From assembly GCA_003483885.1 (NCBI GenBank), contig DMXI01000605.1, positions 1 through 29,760 on the forward strand: a DNA stretch of 29,760 nucleotides, given 5' to 3'. The notes beneath the pieces are model-generated. The model was not told where the DNA came from. It did not search any database and was given only the letters and a program-made list of their open reading frames with translations. Source of the stretch: Microscillaceae bacterium. Its GTDB lineage: Bacteria > Bacteroidota > Bacteroidia > Cytophagales > Microscillaceae. This document shows, piece by piece, positions 22,080-29,731 of the stretch. A program made the position numbers and the translations under genes. The stretch's first letter is position 1, and each line of letters opens with the position of its first letter.

Positions 22080-23117
22080 ATGAGATTATTTTTGCTAACA
22101 AATGTATTGATATGCCTATGGGCGATGAAAGGGCAGGGGCAAAACCAGCACGTACATGTGCCACCTACCGATAGCATCAAGGCCTGGATGAACCAACTGA
22201 AAGTACCAGGGTTGGGGATTGGTACCATTGAGCGAGGCAAGCTCACTCGGGTGATGGTTTTAGGGGAGCTCAAGGCAGGAGTGGCCGCACCTTACAACAC
22301 CATTTTTGATGTGGCATCTTTGACTAAGTCAGTGACGACTCAGTTGGCTTTGCGCCTGGTAAGTGAAGGCCAATGGAGCCTTGACGAACCCTTGTACAAA
22401 TATTGGGTAGACCCTGACGTACAAACTGATCCACGGCATAAAAAGCTTACTACTCGACATATATTGAGCCATCGTACTGGATTTGTAAACTGGCGTTGGA
22501 TGCACAAAACCAAAAAACTCACCTTTGATTTTGACCCTGGTACCAAAGTGAGGTACTCTGGCGAAGGATTCAATTATTTGATGCGGGCACTGGAAAAGAA
22601 GTTCAAAAAATCGTTTCAAGAACTCTGTGATGCATACATTTTTCAGCCTTATAAAATGACCGATACCCATCTTACCTGGCGCAAAGGTGTAGCCGAAAAC
22701 CGTTTCGCGCTGGGACATAATGGTGTAGGCAAACCTTATGCTTTGGACAAAAACCAAAAGGCCAATGCTGCGGATAATTTACTCACTACTATTGAGGATT
22801 TTGGTCGATTTGGGGTCAATGTACTGGCTCAAAAAGGAGTCAACCAGCAGGCATTCAAAGAAATGGTTCGCCCCCAAAGCAAAGTAAAACCAGGAGTTGC
22901 CTTTGGTTTGGGTTGGATTGTGTTTGACGGATTGCCCAATAACGAGTACGCCTTGTTCAATGCTGGAGGCGATAAGGGAGTAGCGGCAGTAATCGTACTG
23001 TTACCTAAATCAAATCGAGGAATTATCATTATGGCCAATTCCGAGCAAAGAGCCATTGTGATGAAAATGATTGTAAAAACCCTGGATGTAGGCCTGGATA
23101 TGATGAAGCGTTTTTGA
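22080..23117 (+). CDS. exported serine hydrolase (S12/beta-lactamase family), short form
   Basis: The 345-residue protein has a Sec signal (MRLFLLTNVLICLWAMKGQGQ) and one S12 domain without accessory domains. It carries S80-L-T-K83 and Y159-S-G; in the third catalytic position, where the family has H/K-[ST]-G, it reads N294-A-G-G, so the basic residue is missing. The segments LSHRTGFVNWRW and FDPGTKVRYSGEGFNYLMRAL are close to those of the CBM9 pair (LSHRTGFPNWA, FTPGTKFGYSGEGFEYL), so this looks like a relative of their catalytic domain, not of the 15823 enzyme. Activity may be altered or lost. It ends just before a strong terminator and shares the motif II block with the NTF2-like genes. 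Confidence 0.88.
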   Translation: MRLFLLTNVLICLWAMKGQGQNQHVHVPPTDSIKAWMNQLKVPGLGIGTIERGKLTRVMVLGELKAGVAAPYNTIFDVASLTKSVTTQLALRLVSEGQWSLDEPLYKYWVDPDVQTDPRHKKLTTRHILSHRTGFVNWRWMHKTKKLTFDFDPGTKVRYSGEGFNYLMRALEKKFKKSFQELCDAYIFQPYKMTDTHLTWRKGVAENRFALGHNGVGKPYALDKNQKANAADNLLTTIEDFGRFGVNVLAQKGVNQQAFKEMVRPQSKVKPGVAFGLGWIVFDGLPNNEYALFNAGGDKGVAAVIVLLPKSNRGIIIMANSEQRAIVMKMIVKTLDVGLDMMKRF

Positions 23118-23184
23118 ACTAATACTTTTGAGTACAAAAACTAAGGTTGGACGCTTACTTCATCTTAGCGGAATTTTATTAAAA

Positions 23185-23216
23185 AACCTGGCAGTTTATT
23201 TTCTGTCAGGTTTTGT
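23185..23216 (+). terminator. intrinsic terminator after short serine hydrolase
   Basis: AACCTGGCAG (23185-23194) pairs with CTGTCAGGTT (23203-23212), 10 bp with one G-T pair and loop TTTATTTT, followed by TTGTTTT. Confidence 0.85.
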
Positions 23217-23352
23217 TTTAAATAATAGAAGTCATCTCGACTTTTAGGATGTTGTTGAAAACTTGTCCTGTAAGGATCTTGCTTTGTTCAATAACAATGA
23301 GCTGTTTATAATTCATTATTAAAAGGTGAGATGACCTCTATTTTATTTAAAA
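23216..23352. repeat. 137-bp foldable repeat element
   Basis: The left arm (23216-23246, with GAAGTCATCTCGACTTTTA) and the right arm (23319-23352, with TTAAAAGGTGAGATGACCTC) are inverted copies of about 30 bp with few mismatches. An inner pair, TGTTGTTGAA (23250-23259) and TTCAATAACA (23287-23296), extends the fold. The left arm contains a copy of the dispersed repeat. It lacks any coding capacity and looks like a non-autonomous repeat of the host genome. Confidence 0.65.
23228..23258 (+). repeat. dispersed repeat copy (plus orientation)
   Basis: GAAGTCATCTCGACTTTTAG followed by GATGTTGTTGA. It matches the copy at 20462-20492 in inverse orientation with one mismatch and forms part of the left arm of the foldable element above. 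Confidence 0.75.
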
Positions 23353-23536
23353 ATTAATACTGTTTATTTTCAGGGTTGAAACACGATTGATAAGAAAGTT
23401 AGTTTGGGAAATACTTGACGTTTATCTTGCTTTCTCGCATAGAGAGGGATTTGATTTCTATTTATGAGTTTCCAGAGTTGACAAGTAAAATTCAATATTC
23501 AGTCATCTTTGGTAACCAGGACTTTCCTTCGGCCTT

Positions 23537-23707
23537 AGCCAATAGCCGTTAAGAACTTGAGTAACAGAGCCGCCCGATAGGGCAACTGATTAGTGTTTGA
23601 GCAAGGCGAGTTTAATCAGTTGAGGCGTAGTGAAACAAGTTTAGGCAATATTGGCTACAGCCGCGGCTTTTTTTGGTTCGTTTTTTTAGCTGGAGAAAAA
23701 AATGAAC
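23537..23707 (+). repeat. structured intergenic element, possible ncRNA or repeat
   Basis: This is a nested set of complementary segments. AGCCAATA (23537-23544) pairs with TATTGGCT (23649-23656), AACTTG (23554-23559) with CAAGTT (23636-23641), and CAACTGATTA (23583-23592) perfectly with TAATCAGTTG (23613-23622). GCCC-GATA-GGGC (23572-23583) makes a small hairpin that shares one base with the last stem. The palindrome AGCCGCGGCT (23659-23668) plus seven T follows, then a 12-bp hairpin GTTCGTTTTTTT/AAAAAAATGAAC (23676-23707). No tRNA, 6S, RNase P or SRP consensus was recognised. The closing hairpin resembles a motif I have seen as a common intergenic repeat in Bacteroidota (recollection, not checked). 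Confidence 0.5.
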
Positions 23708-23950
23708 GGATGAAGATGATTGAGTACTTCAAGCCCTCTATGGATTATCTGGATTAAAAGCCAAAGGCGAGTTTAAATAATAAAGTGATTTTTAAAAATA
23801 TTCTAAACCTGCCTTTTCTAATTTGGGTATATAACTATAAACCATACTTCTTAAATCATTTCTTTCATTTACAGGGATGCTTCTATAATAATCAAGGGTT
23901 GATTTATAAACCTGCCAGCGCTTTTCGGCGATCAATACTTTCGTTTATTT
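23708..23950. other. gene-free AT-rich upstream region of the sensor phosphatase
   Basis: No gene was recognised. A 78-codon frame overlapping the next gene start in another frame has no plausible signal and is taken as chance. The start codon of the sensor phosphatase at 23951 is preceded by TACTTTCG (23937-23944), close to a -7 box but too near the start for a normal leader. TAATTTGG near 23818 is a further weak candidate. The promoter is therefore unassigned. Confidence 0.45.
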
Positions 23951-26407
23951 ATGAAAAAAAATATTCAAATTTTATTGGCGTTTATTTGGCTCCCATTAGC
24001 AGTTTTTGCCCAAAAAGATAGTCAAGCAATTACTTTCCAAAAAGACTCGCTAAATAATAGACTACGTCAGCTTCAAAAAGAAACTAAGTCTACCCAGAAT
24101 TCGCTGGCCATTGCAGAAGTGTTTTTTGCATTAGGCAAGTTGTCCCAAAAAGAAATAAAATATAGAGAAGCCATTGCGTATCTGCAAAAAGCCGATTTGC
24201 GTTTCAAAGCGAATCAAAACCTACCTGGAATGGCCAAAACCCAACTCGAACTTGCATATTTGGAGCGAGAACAGGGGCGCAATGAGCAAGCATTCAAGCT
24301 CTACAAAAGTGGGCAGGAGTTATATCAAAAACTGGGAAATGCCGAAGGGATAGTCAAGAGTTTACTCGGGCAGGGAGTGTTGTTCAAAAACCAAGGAAAA
24401 TATAAGCAGGCATTACAGTTTTTTTTCCAGGCTATGCAGGCTGCCCAAAAACTTAAAAACGATCGATTGTTGGCCGAAACTTATCGTAACATAGGCATTG
24501 TACATCGGTATCAGGGCAACCATGGAGAAGAACTCAAGTTTCAACTTAAATCATTAGATATATATCAAAAACTTGACGATAAACGCTTAATGGGGTATAG
24601 TTATGGAGGAGTAGGGAATGCCTTGTTTAGCCAGGGAAACTACCCCAAAGCGGTGTTATACAACCTTAAGGCATTGGCTGTTTTTCGTGACCTTAATTTA
24701 CCCGCTGGCGTGGCTTACAACCTCAATGCCTTGGGGAATATATTTGTGGAGCAAAAAAAGTATAACAAGGCCCTCAGCTATTACCAGCAAGCCTTAAAGA
24801 TACGGCAAGCTGCCAAGGATAACCCTGGGCTGGCTTATATATACAATAAAATAGCCCGATTATACCGCGAAAAAGGGAGCATTGATTCGGCTCAAGGGTA
24901 CCTCGAACAGGCGCTTGAGGTAAATCAAAGCATTAAAAATGAGTCTGGCATTGCCAATGGTTATTTCCAATTGGGCAACCTGGCACTTTCTGTTCCTGAT
25001 TATCCAGAAGCCTTTGAGTATTTTAAGAAATCGTTGCTTCTACAGCAGCAAATGGGAGAGAAGGTGAGCGTAGCCGAATCATCCATTGGCATTGCCAAAG
25101 CTTATTACTACCAAGGCAACTATCAACAAGCCGTTCGCTACCTTAAACCAAGCATTGAGGTGGCCCAAAACTCCAAAAAACTCGTGTTGCTCAAAGATGG
25201 TAGCGAGATGTTATCAAAAGCATATCAGGCGCTGGGAGATTACAAGAATGCTTATAAGTATCTGGCAATCTTTAAACGAATCACCGACAGCCTGTTTAAC
25301 AAAGACAACACCGCTCAAATTACCCGTATTGCCACTACCTACCAGTTCCAAAAAGAAAGGGATTCTCTGGAATTTGCCCAAAAACAAAAACAAACAAACC
25401 TTAACAATCGCCTGAAACAACAAAAATTGACCAATCGTTTCCAGCAGAGGATCAATTTCCTGGCAGTGGGAGCATTACTCATCGTCATGGTATTTGCTTA
25501 CATTGTTTTTCGAAGTAAGCAACGCCAACAAAAACTTAACGGTGAACTTATCAGTGTGAATGATGCATTACAGCAAAGCCAAGATGAAATTATTACTCAA
25601 AAAGACTTGATTGAAGAGCAAAACAAATACCTTAGCATTAGTAAACTTCAGATTGACCAAAGCATACAAGCGGCCCAAAGTATACAACAAGCGATTCTGC
25701 CGTTTGAGGAACGGATGCAAACTGTTTTTGAACATTATTTTATCCTTTATCGGCCTAAAGATGTGGTAAGTGGCGACTTTTATTGGGTAGAAAAAATTGC
25801 CAACCAAACCTTTGTAGCCGTCGTAGATTGTACTGGGCATGGAGTAGCAGGGGCTTTTATGAGTATGATTGGTCATTCCTTGCTCAACCAAATCATCAGT
25901 ATAAAGCGTTGCCATGACCCCGCAGAAATACTAAAACTACTCCATTTGGAAGTATATAGAGTTTTACGGCAAGACATTTCTGATAACCATAGTGGGATGG
26001 ATATTGCCTTGTGTCGTTTTGAAAATATGGGAAAACCTACCATTCAAGCTACTTTTGTAGGAGCTAAGTTGCCGTTGTATTATACCAGTGCTGGCAATAA
26101 TACTATTGAACAAATAAAAGGTATTCGAAAAGCCATTGGAGGTATCCAACCCGAAGAAATCTCTTTTGTAAACCAATCATTGAGTTTGCCAAAAAACAGC
26201 ATAGTCTATCTTTTTACAGATGGTTACCTTGATCAAAACAACCCTAAACGAAAGAAAATCGGAACAAAACGTTTTAGAAAAACCTTAGCAGATGTTTGCA
26301 CTCTGGAAATGTCTCTACAAAAGCAAAATTTAGAGCAAAAGTTGTTAGAACATATGGGTAAATCTACGCAACGTGATGATATATTAGTCATGGGAATCCA
26401 AGTTTGA
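23951..26407 (+). CDS. TPR-SpoIIE sensor phosphatase
   Basis: The 818-residue protein has a Sec signal (MKKNIQILLAFIWLPLAVFAQ). An array of tetratricopeptide repeats follows (about residues 45-450; repeat signatures such as GNYPKAVLYNLKAL and KKYNKALSYYQQALK), then one transmembrane helix (about 500-520, LAVGALLIVMVFAYIVF) and a coiled-coil linker. A C-terminal SpoIIE/PP2C phosphatase domain spans about 582-818, with metal-binding acids in VVSGDFYWVEK, VVDCTGHGVAGAFMSMIG, SGMDIAL and RDDILVMGI. This architecture is widespread in Bacteroidota, where the exported TPR part is thought to sense an extracytoplasmic ligand and the cytoplasmic phosphatase to act on a Ser/Thr-phosphorylated anti-sigma-antagonist or similar target. 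No kinase or STAS partner is adjacent. Confidence 0.92.
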   Translation: MKKNIQILLAFIWLPLAVFAQKDSQAITFQKDSLNNRLRQLQKETKSTQNSLAIAEVFFALGKLSQKEIKYREAIAYLQKADLRFKANQNLPGMAKTQLELAYLEREQGRNEQAFKLYKSGQELYQKLGNAEGIVKSLLGQGVLFKNQGKYKQALQFFFQAMQAAQKLKNDRLLAETYRNIGIVHRYQGNHGEELKFQLKSLDIYQKLDDKRLMGYSYGGVGNALFSQGNYPKAVLYNLKALAVFRDLNLPAGVAYNLNALGNIFVEQKKYNKALSYYQQALKIRQAAKDNPGLAYIYNKIARLYREKGSIDSAQGYLEQALEVNQSIKNESGIANGYFQLGNLALSVPDYPEAFEYFKKSLLLQQQMGEKVSVAESSIGIAKAYYYQGNYQQAVRYLKPSIEVAQNSKKLVLLKDGSEMLSKAYQALGDYKNAYKYLAIFKRITDSLFNKDNTAQITRIATTYQFQKERDSLEFAQKQKQTNLNNRLKQQKLTNRFQQRINFLAVGALLIVMVFAYIVFRSKQRQQKLNGELISVNDALQQSQDEIITQKDLIEEQNKYLSISKLQIDQSIQAAQSIQQAILPFEERMQTVFEHYFILYRPKDVVSGDFYWVEKIANQTFVAVVDCTGHGVAGAFMSMIGHSLLNQIISIKRCHDPAEILKLLHLEVYRVLRQDISDNHSGMDIALCRFENMGKPTIQATFVGAKLPLYYTSAGNNTIEQIKGIRKAIGGIQPEEISFVNQSLSLPKNSIVYLFTDGYLDQNNPKRKKIGTKRFRKTLADVCTLEMSLQKQNLEQKLLEHMGKSTQRDDILVMGIQV

Positions 26408-26457
26408 TATTCCTCAATTCATATAATAATACACTGCCTATTCTCAATCCTATAAAA

Positions 26458-27066
26458 ATGCATAAAAAGACATTTTCAAGAATTATTATTTTGTTATTGC
26501 CTGTATTATATGGCACCAATACTTACAGTCAAAGTAATCAAGAAGGCTTGCCAATTGTAGTCGGTTATTTGGGGCATTATGCCATCCAGCCAGGAATTAA
26601 AATCGGCACCGAGATTCCTTTCAAAACCTGGGAAAAAGAACGTACTCGCAAAAAAGGGAATATTACCCGAGTAAAACGTTTTTCGGTGAACCCTCAGTTG
26701 GCTTGGTTTACCCGCATTAATCAAGATGCCAACTATTGGCTGAATGCTGAAGTCATGTACAAAGTCAGAAACAAGGAGAGAGGGTTTTACACTGCTTTTA
26801 CTGCGGGTGTGGGATATTTGCTCCAATCCAAGGTAGAATCTTTTTCTGTCAACTTGGCAACTGGTGAAAAAACCAATAAACAGCGAGCCAGTAGTCATTT
26901 TCTGCTGCCTTCACTGGGCTTTGAGTTTGGTGGAAATCTTAGTTCCCAATTGGGCTGGTATAACAAATACACCTGGGGACAGCGCTTTTTTAGCGGTAAT
27001 GGCAATGGTAGTACAATGAGTGTATTTGTAGAACTGGGCGTAAAATGGTATCTCTTTAAAAACTAA
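26458..27066 (+). CDS. probable outer-membrane beta-barrel protein
   Basis: The predicted 202-residue protein starts at the ATG at 26458 with a Sec signal (MHKKTFSRIIILLLPVLYGTNTYSQ). A longer frame from a TTG at 26404 would place 18 non-signal residues before it and overlap the phosphatase stop, so I reject that start. The mature part alternates aromatic and polar strands (VVGYLGHYAIQPGIKIG, FSVNPQLAWFTRI, ANYWLNAEVMYKV, GFYTAFTAGVGYLL, LSSQLGWYNKYTWG) and ends in VKWYLFKN, as expected of a small barrel of about eight strands. No family name can be given. It lies 50 nt after the sensor phosphatase and four bases before the amine oxidase, so it is probably co-transcribed with the latter. Confidence 0.75.
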   Translation: MHKKTFSRIIILLLPVLYGTNTYSQSNQEGLPIVVGYLGHYAIQPGIKIGTEIPFKTWEKERTRKKGNITRVKRFSVNPQLAWFTRINQDANYWLNAEVMYKVRNKERGFYTAFTAGVGYLLQSKVESFSVNLATGEKTNKQRASSHFLLPSLGFEFGGNLSSQLGWYNKYTWGQRFFSGNGNGSTMSVFVELGVKWYLFKN

Positions 27067-27070
27067 GGCT

Positions 27071-28270
27071 ATGGATAGAAGATCATTTTTAAAATTGGGC
27101 ACAACCCTTGGTTTGGGAATGCCATTCTTGTCATCAACCCTTACTTCTTGTAATCAGGATGTAGAGTTTTTTAGGCAGTTCGAAGTCAATTTTTCGGGCA
27201 ATGTATTAATCATAGGCGCAGGAGCCGCTGGCCTGATGGCGGGGCACTTGCTTAGACAAAACAACATAAGCTTTCAAATATTAGAAGCATCCGATGCTTA
27301 CGGAGGAAGACTCAAAGAAGCCACTAATTTTGCCGATTTTCCCATTGATCTGGGAGCCGAATGGATTCATACCGATCCATCAGTATTGGCCCGTTTGCTT
27401 AATGATCCTAGCGCGCAAGCTAATATAGATATTATCAATTATACGCCCGAATCTATTCATTTTTGGGATGGCAGCAAGCTAAAAAAACGCAATTTCTTCC
27501 GTAATTTTTATGGCGAGTATAAGTTCAAAAACACCACCTGGTTTAGTTTTTTTGATGACTACATTGTGCCTGGCATTGCCAATAATATTACTTTAAATAG
27601 CCCAGTAACCAATATAGATTATACTGGGAGTAGAATTGCCGTCACCAATGCTGCGGGCAATCGCTTCGAGGCCGACAAGGTGATTATAACAGTGTCACTC
27701 ACTGTACTACAGCAGGGCAGTATCACCTTTACACCTGCCTTGCCCCAAGCCAAAGTAGACGCGCTACAACAAATAGAGATGCCCGATGGTATCAAGGTAT
27801 TTATGGAGTTTTCAGAAAGATTTTATCCTGATTTGCTAGCGTTTGGAGGAGCTGCCGATTTATTGAATGATAGTTCTGGAGAAAAGCTGTATTACGATGC
27901 TGCTTTCAGAAAAAGTGCTGCGAGCCATGTTTTAGGGCTTTTCACGGTGGGTACCGATGCCTCGTTTTACACCAACCAACCCGATGACAATAAAACGATA
28001 GAAGTGGTCATCAACGAGCTAGACCAAATTTTTGAAGGAAAAGCCTCTCGTTTTTACAAAAAACATGTGATTCAAAATTGGTCTAAATCCCCTTATGTAC
28101 TCGGATCTTATTCATTTGGCAGTGACGAAAGCACCAGAGTAGTATTGACTGAACCTATTGACAATAAAATTTATTTTGCGGGCGAAGCCTACGCTACCCC
28201 TGATAGCTCTACAGTACACGGGGCTGGGGAGTCTGCCTTTGTGGCGTTAGAAGCTCTCCTGAAAGGATAA
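27071..28270 (+). CDS. exported FAD-dependent amine oxidase
   Basis: The 399-residue protein has a twin-arginine-like start (MDRRSFLKLG), a hydrophobic stretch and a lipobox LTSC (C27), so it may be exported folded through Tat and anchored as a lipoprotein. The dinucleotide-binding motif GAGAAG (residues 49-54) is followed by ILEASDAYGGR with the ribose-binding E72. The LGAEWIHTDPS segment and the C-terminal KIYFAGEAYA and TVHGAGESAFVAL are typical of the flavin monoamine oxidase family (DAO/amino-oxidase). The substrate would be an amine or amino acid outside the cytoplasm. It starts 4 nt after the barrel gene and is the last of that operon. A shared bidirectional hairpin ends it. Confidence 0.88.
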   Translation: MDRRSFLKLGTTLGLGMPFLSSTLTSCNQDVEFFRQFEVNFSGNVLIIGAGAAGLMAGHLLRQNNISFQILEASDAYGGRLKEATNFADFPIDLGAEWIHTDPSVLARLLNDPSAQANIDIINYTPESIHFWDGSKLKKRNFFRNFYGEYKFKNTTWFSFFDDYIVPGIANNITLNSPVTNIDYTGSRIAVTNAAGNRFEADKVIITVSLTVLQQGSITFTPALPQAKVDALQQIEMPDGIKVFMEFSERFYPDLLAFGGAADLLNDSSGEKLYYDAAFRKSAASHVLGLFTVGTDASFYTNQPDDNKTIEVVINELDQIFEGKASRFYKKHVIQNWSKSPYVLGSYSFGSDESTRVVLTEPIDNKIYFAGEAYATPDSSTVHGAGESAFVALEALLKG

Positions 28271-28273
28271 GAT

Positions 28274-28321
28274 TAAAAAGCACCTCTCTCAGCTACACCA
28301 AGACAAACTGAGAGAGGTGCT
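28274..28321. terminator. bidirectional terminator between convergent genes
   Basis: AGCACCTCTCTCAG (28279-28292) pairs perfectly with CTGAGAGAGGTGCT (28308-28321), a 14-bp stem with a 15-base loop. A T-run follows on the minus strand (CTTTTTAATC). It can end both the amine oxidase and the peptidase transcripts. Confidence 0.85.
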
Positions 28322-28324
28322 GTA

Positions 28325-29716
28325 TCATTTATTTAACTTCCATTCAGGAGCATAGTTGTTGGTCAGCAACCAGGTTTTGAGTACTTGAGTTTTATCAGGC
28401 ATAAACTGGTGAATGATTTTAATGAGTTTTTGAGCCGAATCGGGCTTTTGTTGAAAGAGGAGTTGAGCAAACTTGTAAAACTGATCTTTGCCCATATGTT
28501 GCCTCAAAAAATTGAAGAACAATATTACCCGATCACTCAAAATAAATACATCTTTATAATGACTGATCTCATCAGCTTTGATCTCCACCATAGGTTTTTC
28601 GGCAGGCACCTTCCACCCCCGTGGTGTTTGCTTATGTTGCTTTTTGTACAAATAGCTTTTCTCTATACTCAGCATCTTTTTTTGATACCAATTTTCCCCT
28701 AAAAGCTCTGCCAATACTGGCAAATGAAAATAGCTTGGAAAACCTTCGGTAATCAAGGCAAACAATGGATTGGATTGAGGCAAAGGGTACTGTACAAATG
28801 AATGCACCAATTCGTGCGCCAGTACTTGTTTGGGCCAATTGTATTGGTTGAAGTTATGCCATATTTTAGTAGAAATACCGCTTATATTACCACTGGCGAT
28901 ATCGCCAAATTGTGGCATTTGCATGACATAAAACGAATCAGTCGTTGCTTTGGCAGCATAATATTGTTGATATTTTCTGCTGAGCTTTTTCATAAATTGT
29001 AATACTCCCTGAGCATTTTTTAGGTCGTTTAGCGTACCCATATGGCACACCAAAAATTGTGCATCTTGCAAAACCTGAAAAGCACGAACTGTACATTGAA
29101 CATCCTGTAAATCAATGGCTTTGGCCTGCCATTCCGATACTTGCCAATTGCCCTGTTTGTAAGCGTTCAACCTTTGGCCAACAAATATTGAAGTGAAACC
29201 TTGGGGAGTTTTGATTACCACTTTGTCAAAATCTACTGGGTAACTATCCTGGCGATCAGCCAAAAACATAGGAAACCAGAGCGAGTAGCCATATCCACGC
29301 ATAAACACCCCTTGGGCATCTATCCGCATATAATCAGAGGGAGAACGAGCCTTAGAAGCGTTGAAGTAACCTGAATAATATACCTGAAGGCGATTTCCAG
29401 AAAAATTGTTAATCACGATCTTTCTAGCAATTAAATTATAGGAGTAGTCATAAAATACCGAGGCTTGGTGAAACTTTAACTTCTTATCTTGGGCAATCAC
29501 GGAGTCTACCTTGAGCTCCCCGTGTAGATAAAACACCAATGATGAATGCCCTTGCGGCTGTAGCTGTATCTTGGCTTTGCCCTGCATATATTTTTGAGTA
29601 GGCTTAAACAGTACCTCTAATTCATAACGCTTGGCTTTGGCAGCTTTTTGGGCATAAGAGCTATCCGTAATCATGAAACACAATAGTGCCAGTGTACCGA
29701 AGAAAAAACTTTTCAT
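28325..29716 (-). CDS. exported M1-like zinc metallopeptidase
   Basis: The 463-residue protein has a Sec signal (MKSFFFGTLALLCFMITDSSYAQ), an N-terminal beta domain (KAKIQLQPQGHSSLVFYLHG) and a gluzincin catalytic domain. The zinc motif HELVH (H301, E302, H305) is followed after exactly 18 residues by E324 in ITEGFPSYF, the M1 spacing HExxH-x18-E with the usual EGF segment. M1 enzymes are aminopeptidases that trim peptides. It is shorter than classical M1 proteins (about 850 residues), lacking the C-terminal helical domains, like the Bacteroidota exported short forms. A GxMEN substrate motif was not found; DIASGNISG lies in about the right place. The leader just past the gene start, at the window end, contains a copy of the dispersed repeat. 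Confidence 0.8.
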   Translation of the reverse strand: MKSFFFGTLALLCFMITDSSYAQKAAKAKRYELEVLFKPTQKYMQGKAKIQLQPQGHSSLVFYLHGELKVDSVIAQDKKLKFHQASVFYDYSYNLIARKIVINNFSGNRLQVYYSGYFNASKARSPSDYMRIDAQGVFMRGYGYSLWFPMFLADRQDSYPVDFDKVVIKTPQGFTSIFVGQRLNAYKQGNWQVSEWQAKAIDLQDVQCTVRAFQVLQDAQFLVCHMGTLNDLKNAQGVLQFMKKLSRKYQQYYAAKATTDSFYVMQMPQFGDIASGNISGISTKIWHNFNQYNWPKQVLAHELVHSFVQYPLPQSNPLFALITEGFPSYFHLPVLAELLGENWYQKKMLSIEKSYLYKKQHKQTPRGWKVPAEKPMVEIKADEISHYKDVFILSDRVILFFNFLRQHMGKDQFYKFAQLLFQQKPDSAQKLIKIIHQFMPDKTQVLKTWLLTNNYAPEWKLNK

Positions 29717-29731
29717 GGTGCTGAATTTTAA

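Noticed and set aside
20655..23117. Toxin-antitoxin or immunity reading of the two small paralogues
   Set aside because: Both have export signals and an NTF2-like pattern; nothing supports a toxin or immunity function.
23676..23690. GTTCGTTTTTTTAG resembling the start of motif I
   Set aside because: It lacks the TACAA half, has no -7 box 36 nt on, and is part of a hairpin.
23785..24021. 78-codon frame overlapping the sensor phosphatase start
   Set aside because: It is out of frame with a well-supported gene and has no recognisable protein features.
26404..26457. TTG start for the barrel protein gene
   Set aside because: It overlaps the phosphatase stop and puts 18 non-signal residues ahead of a clear signal peptide beginning at 26458.
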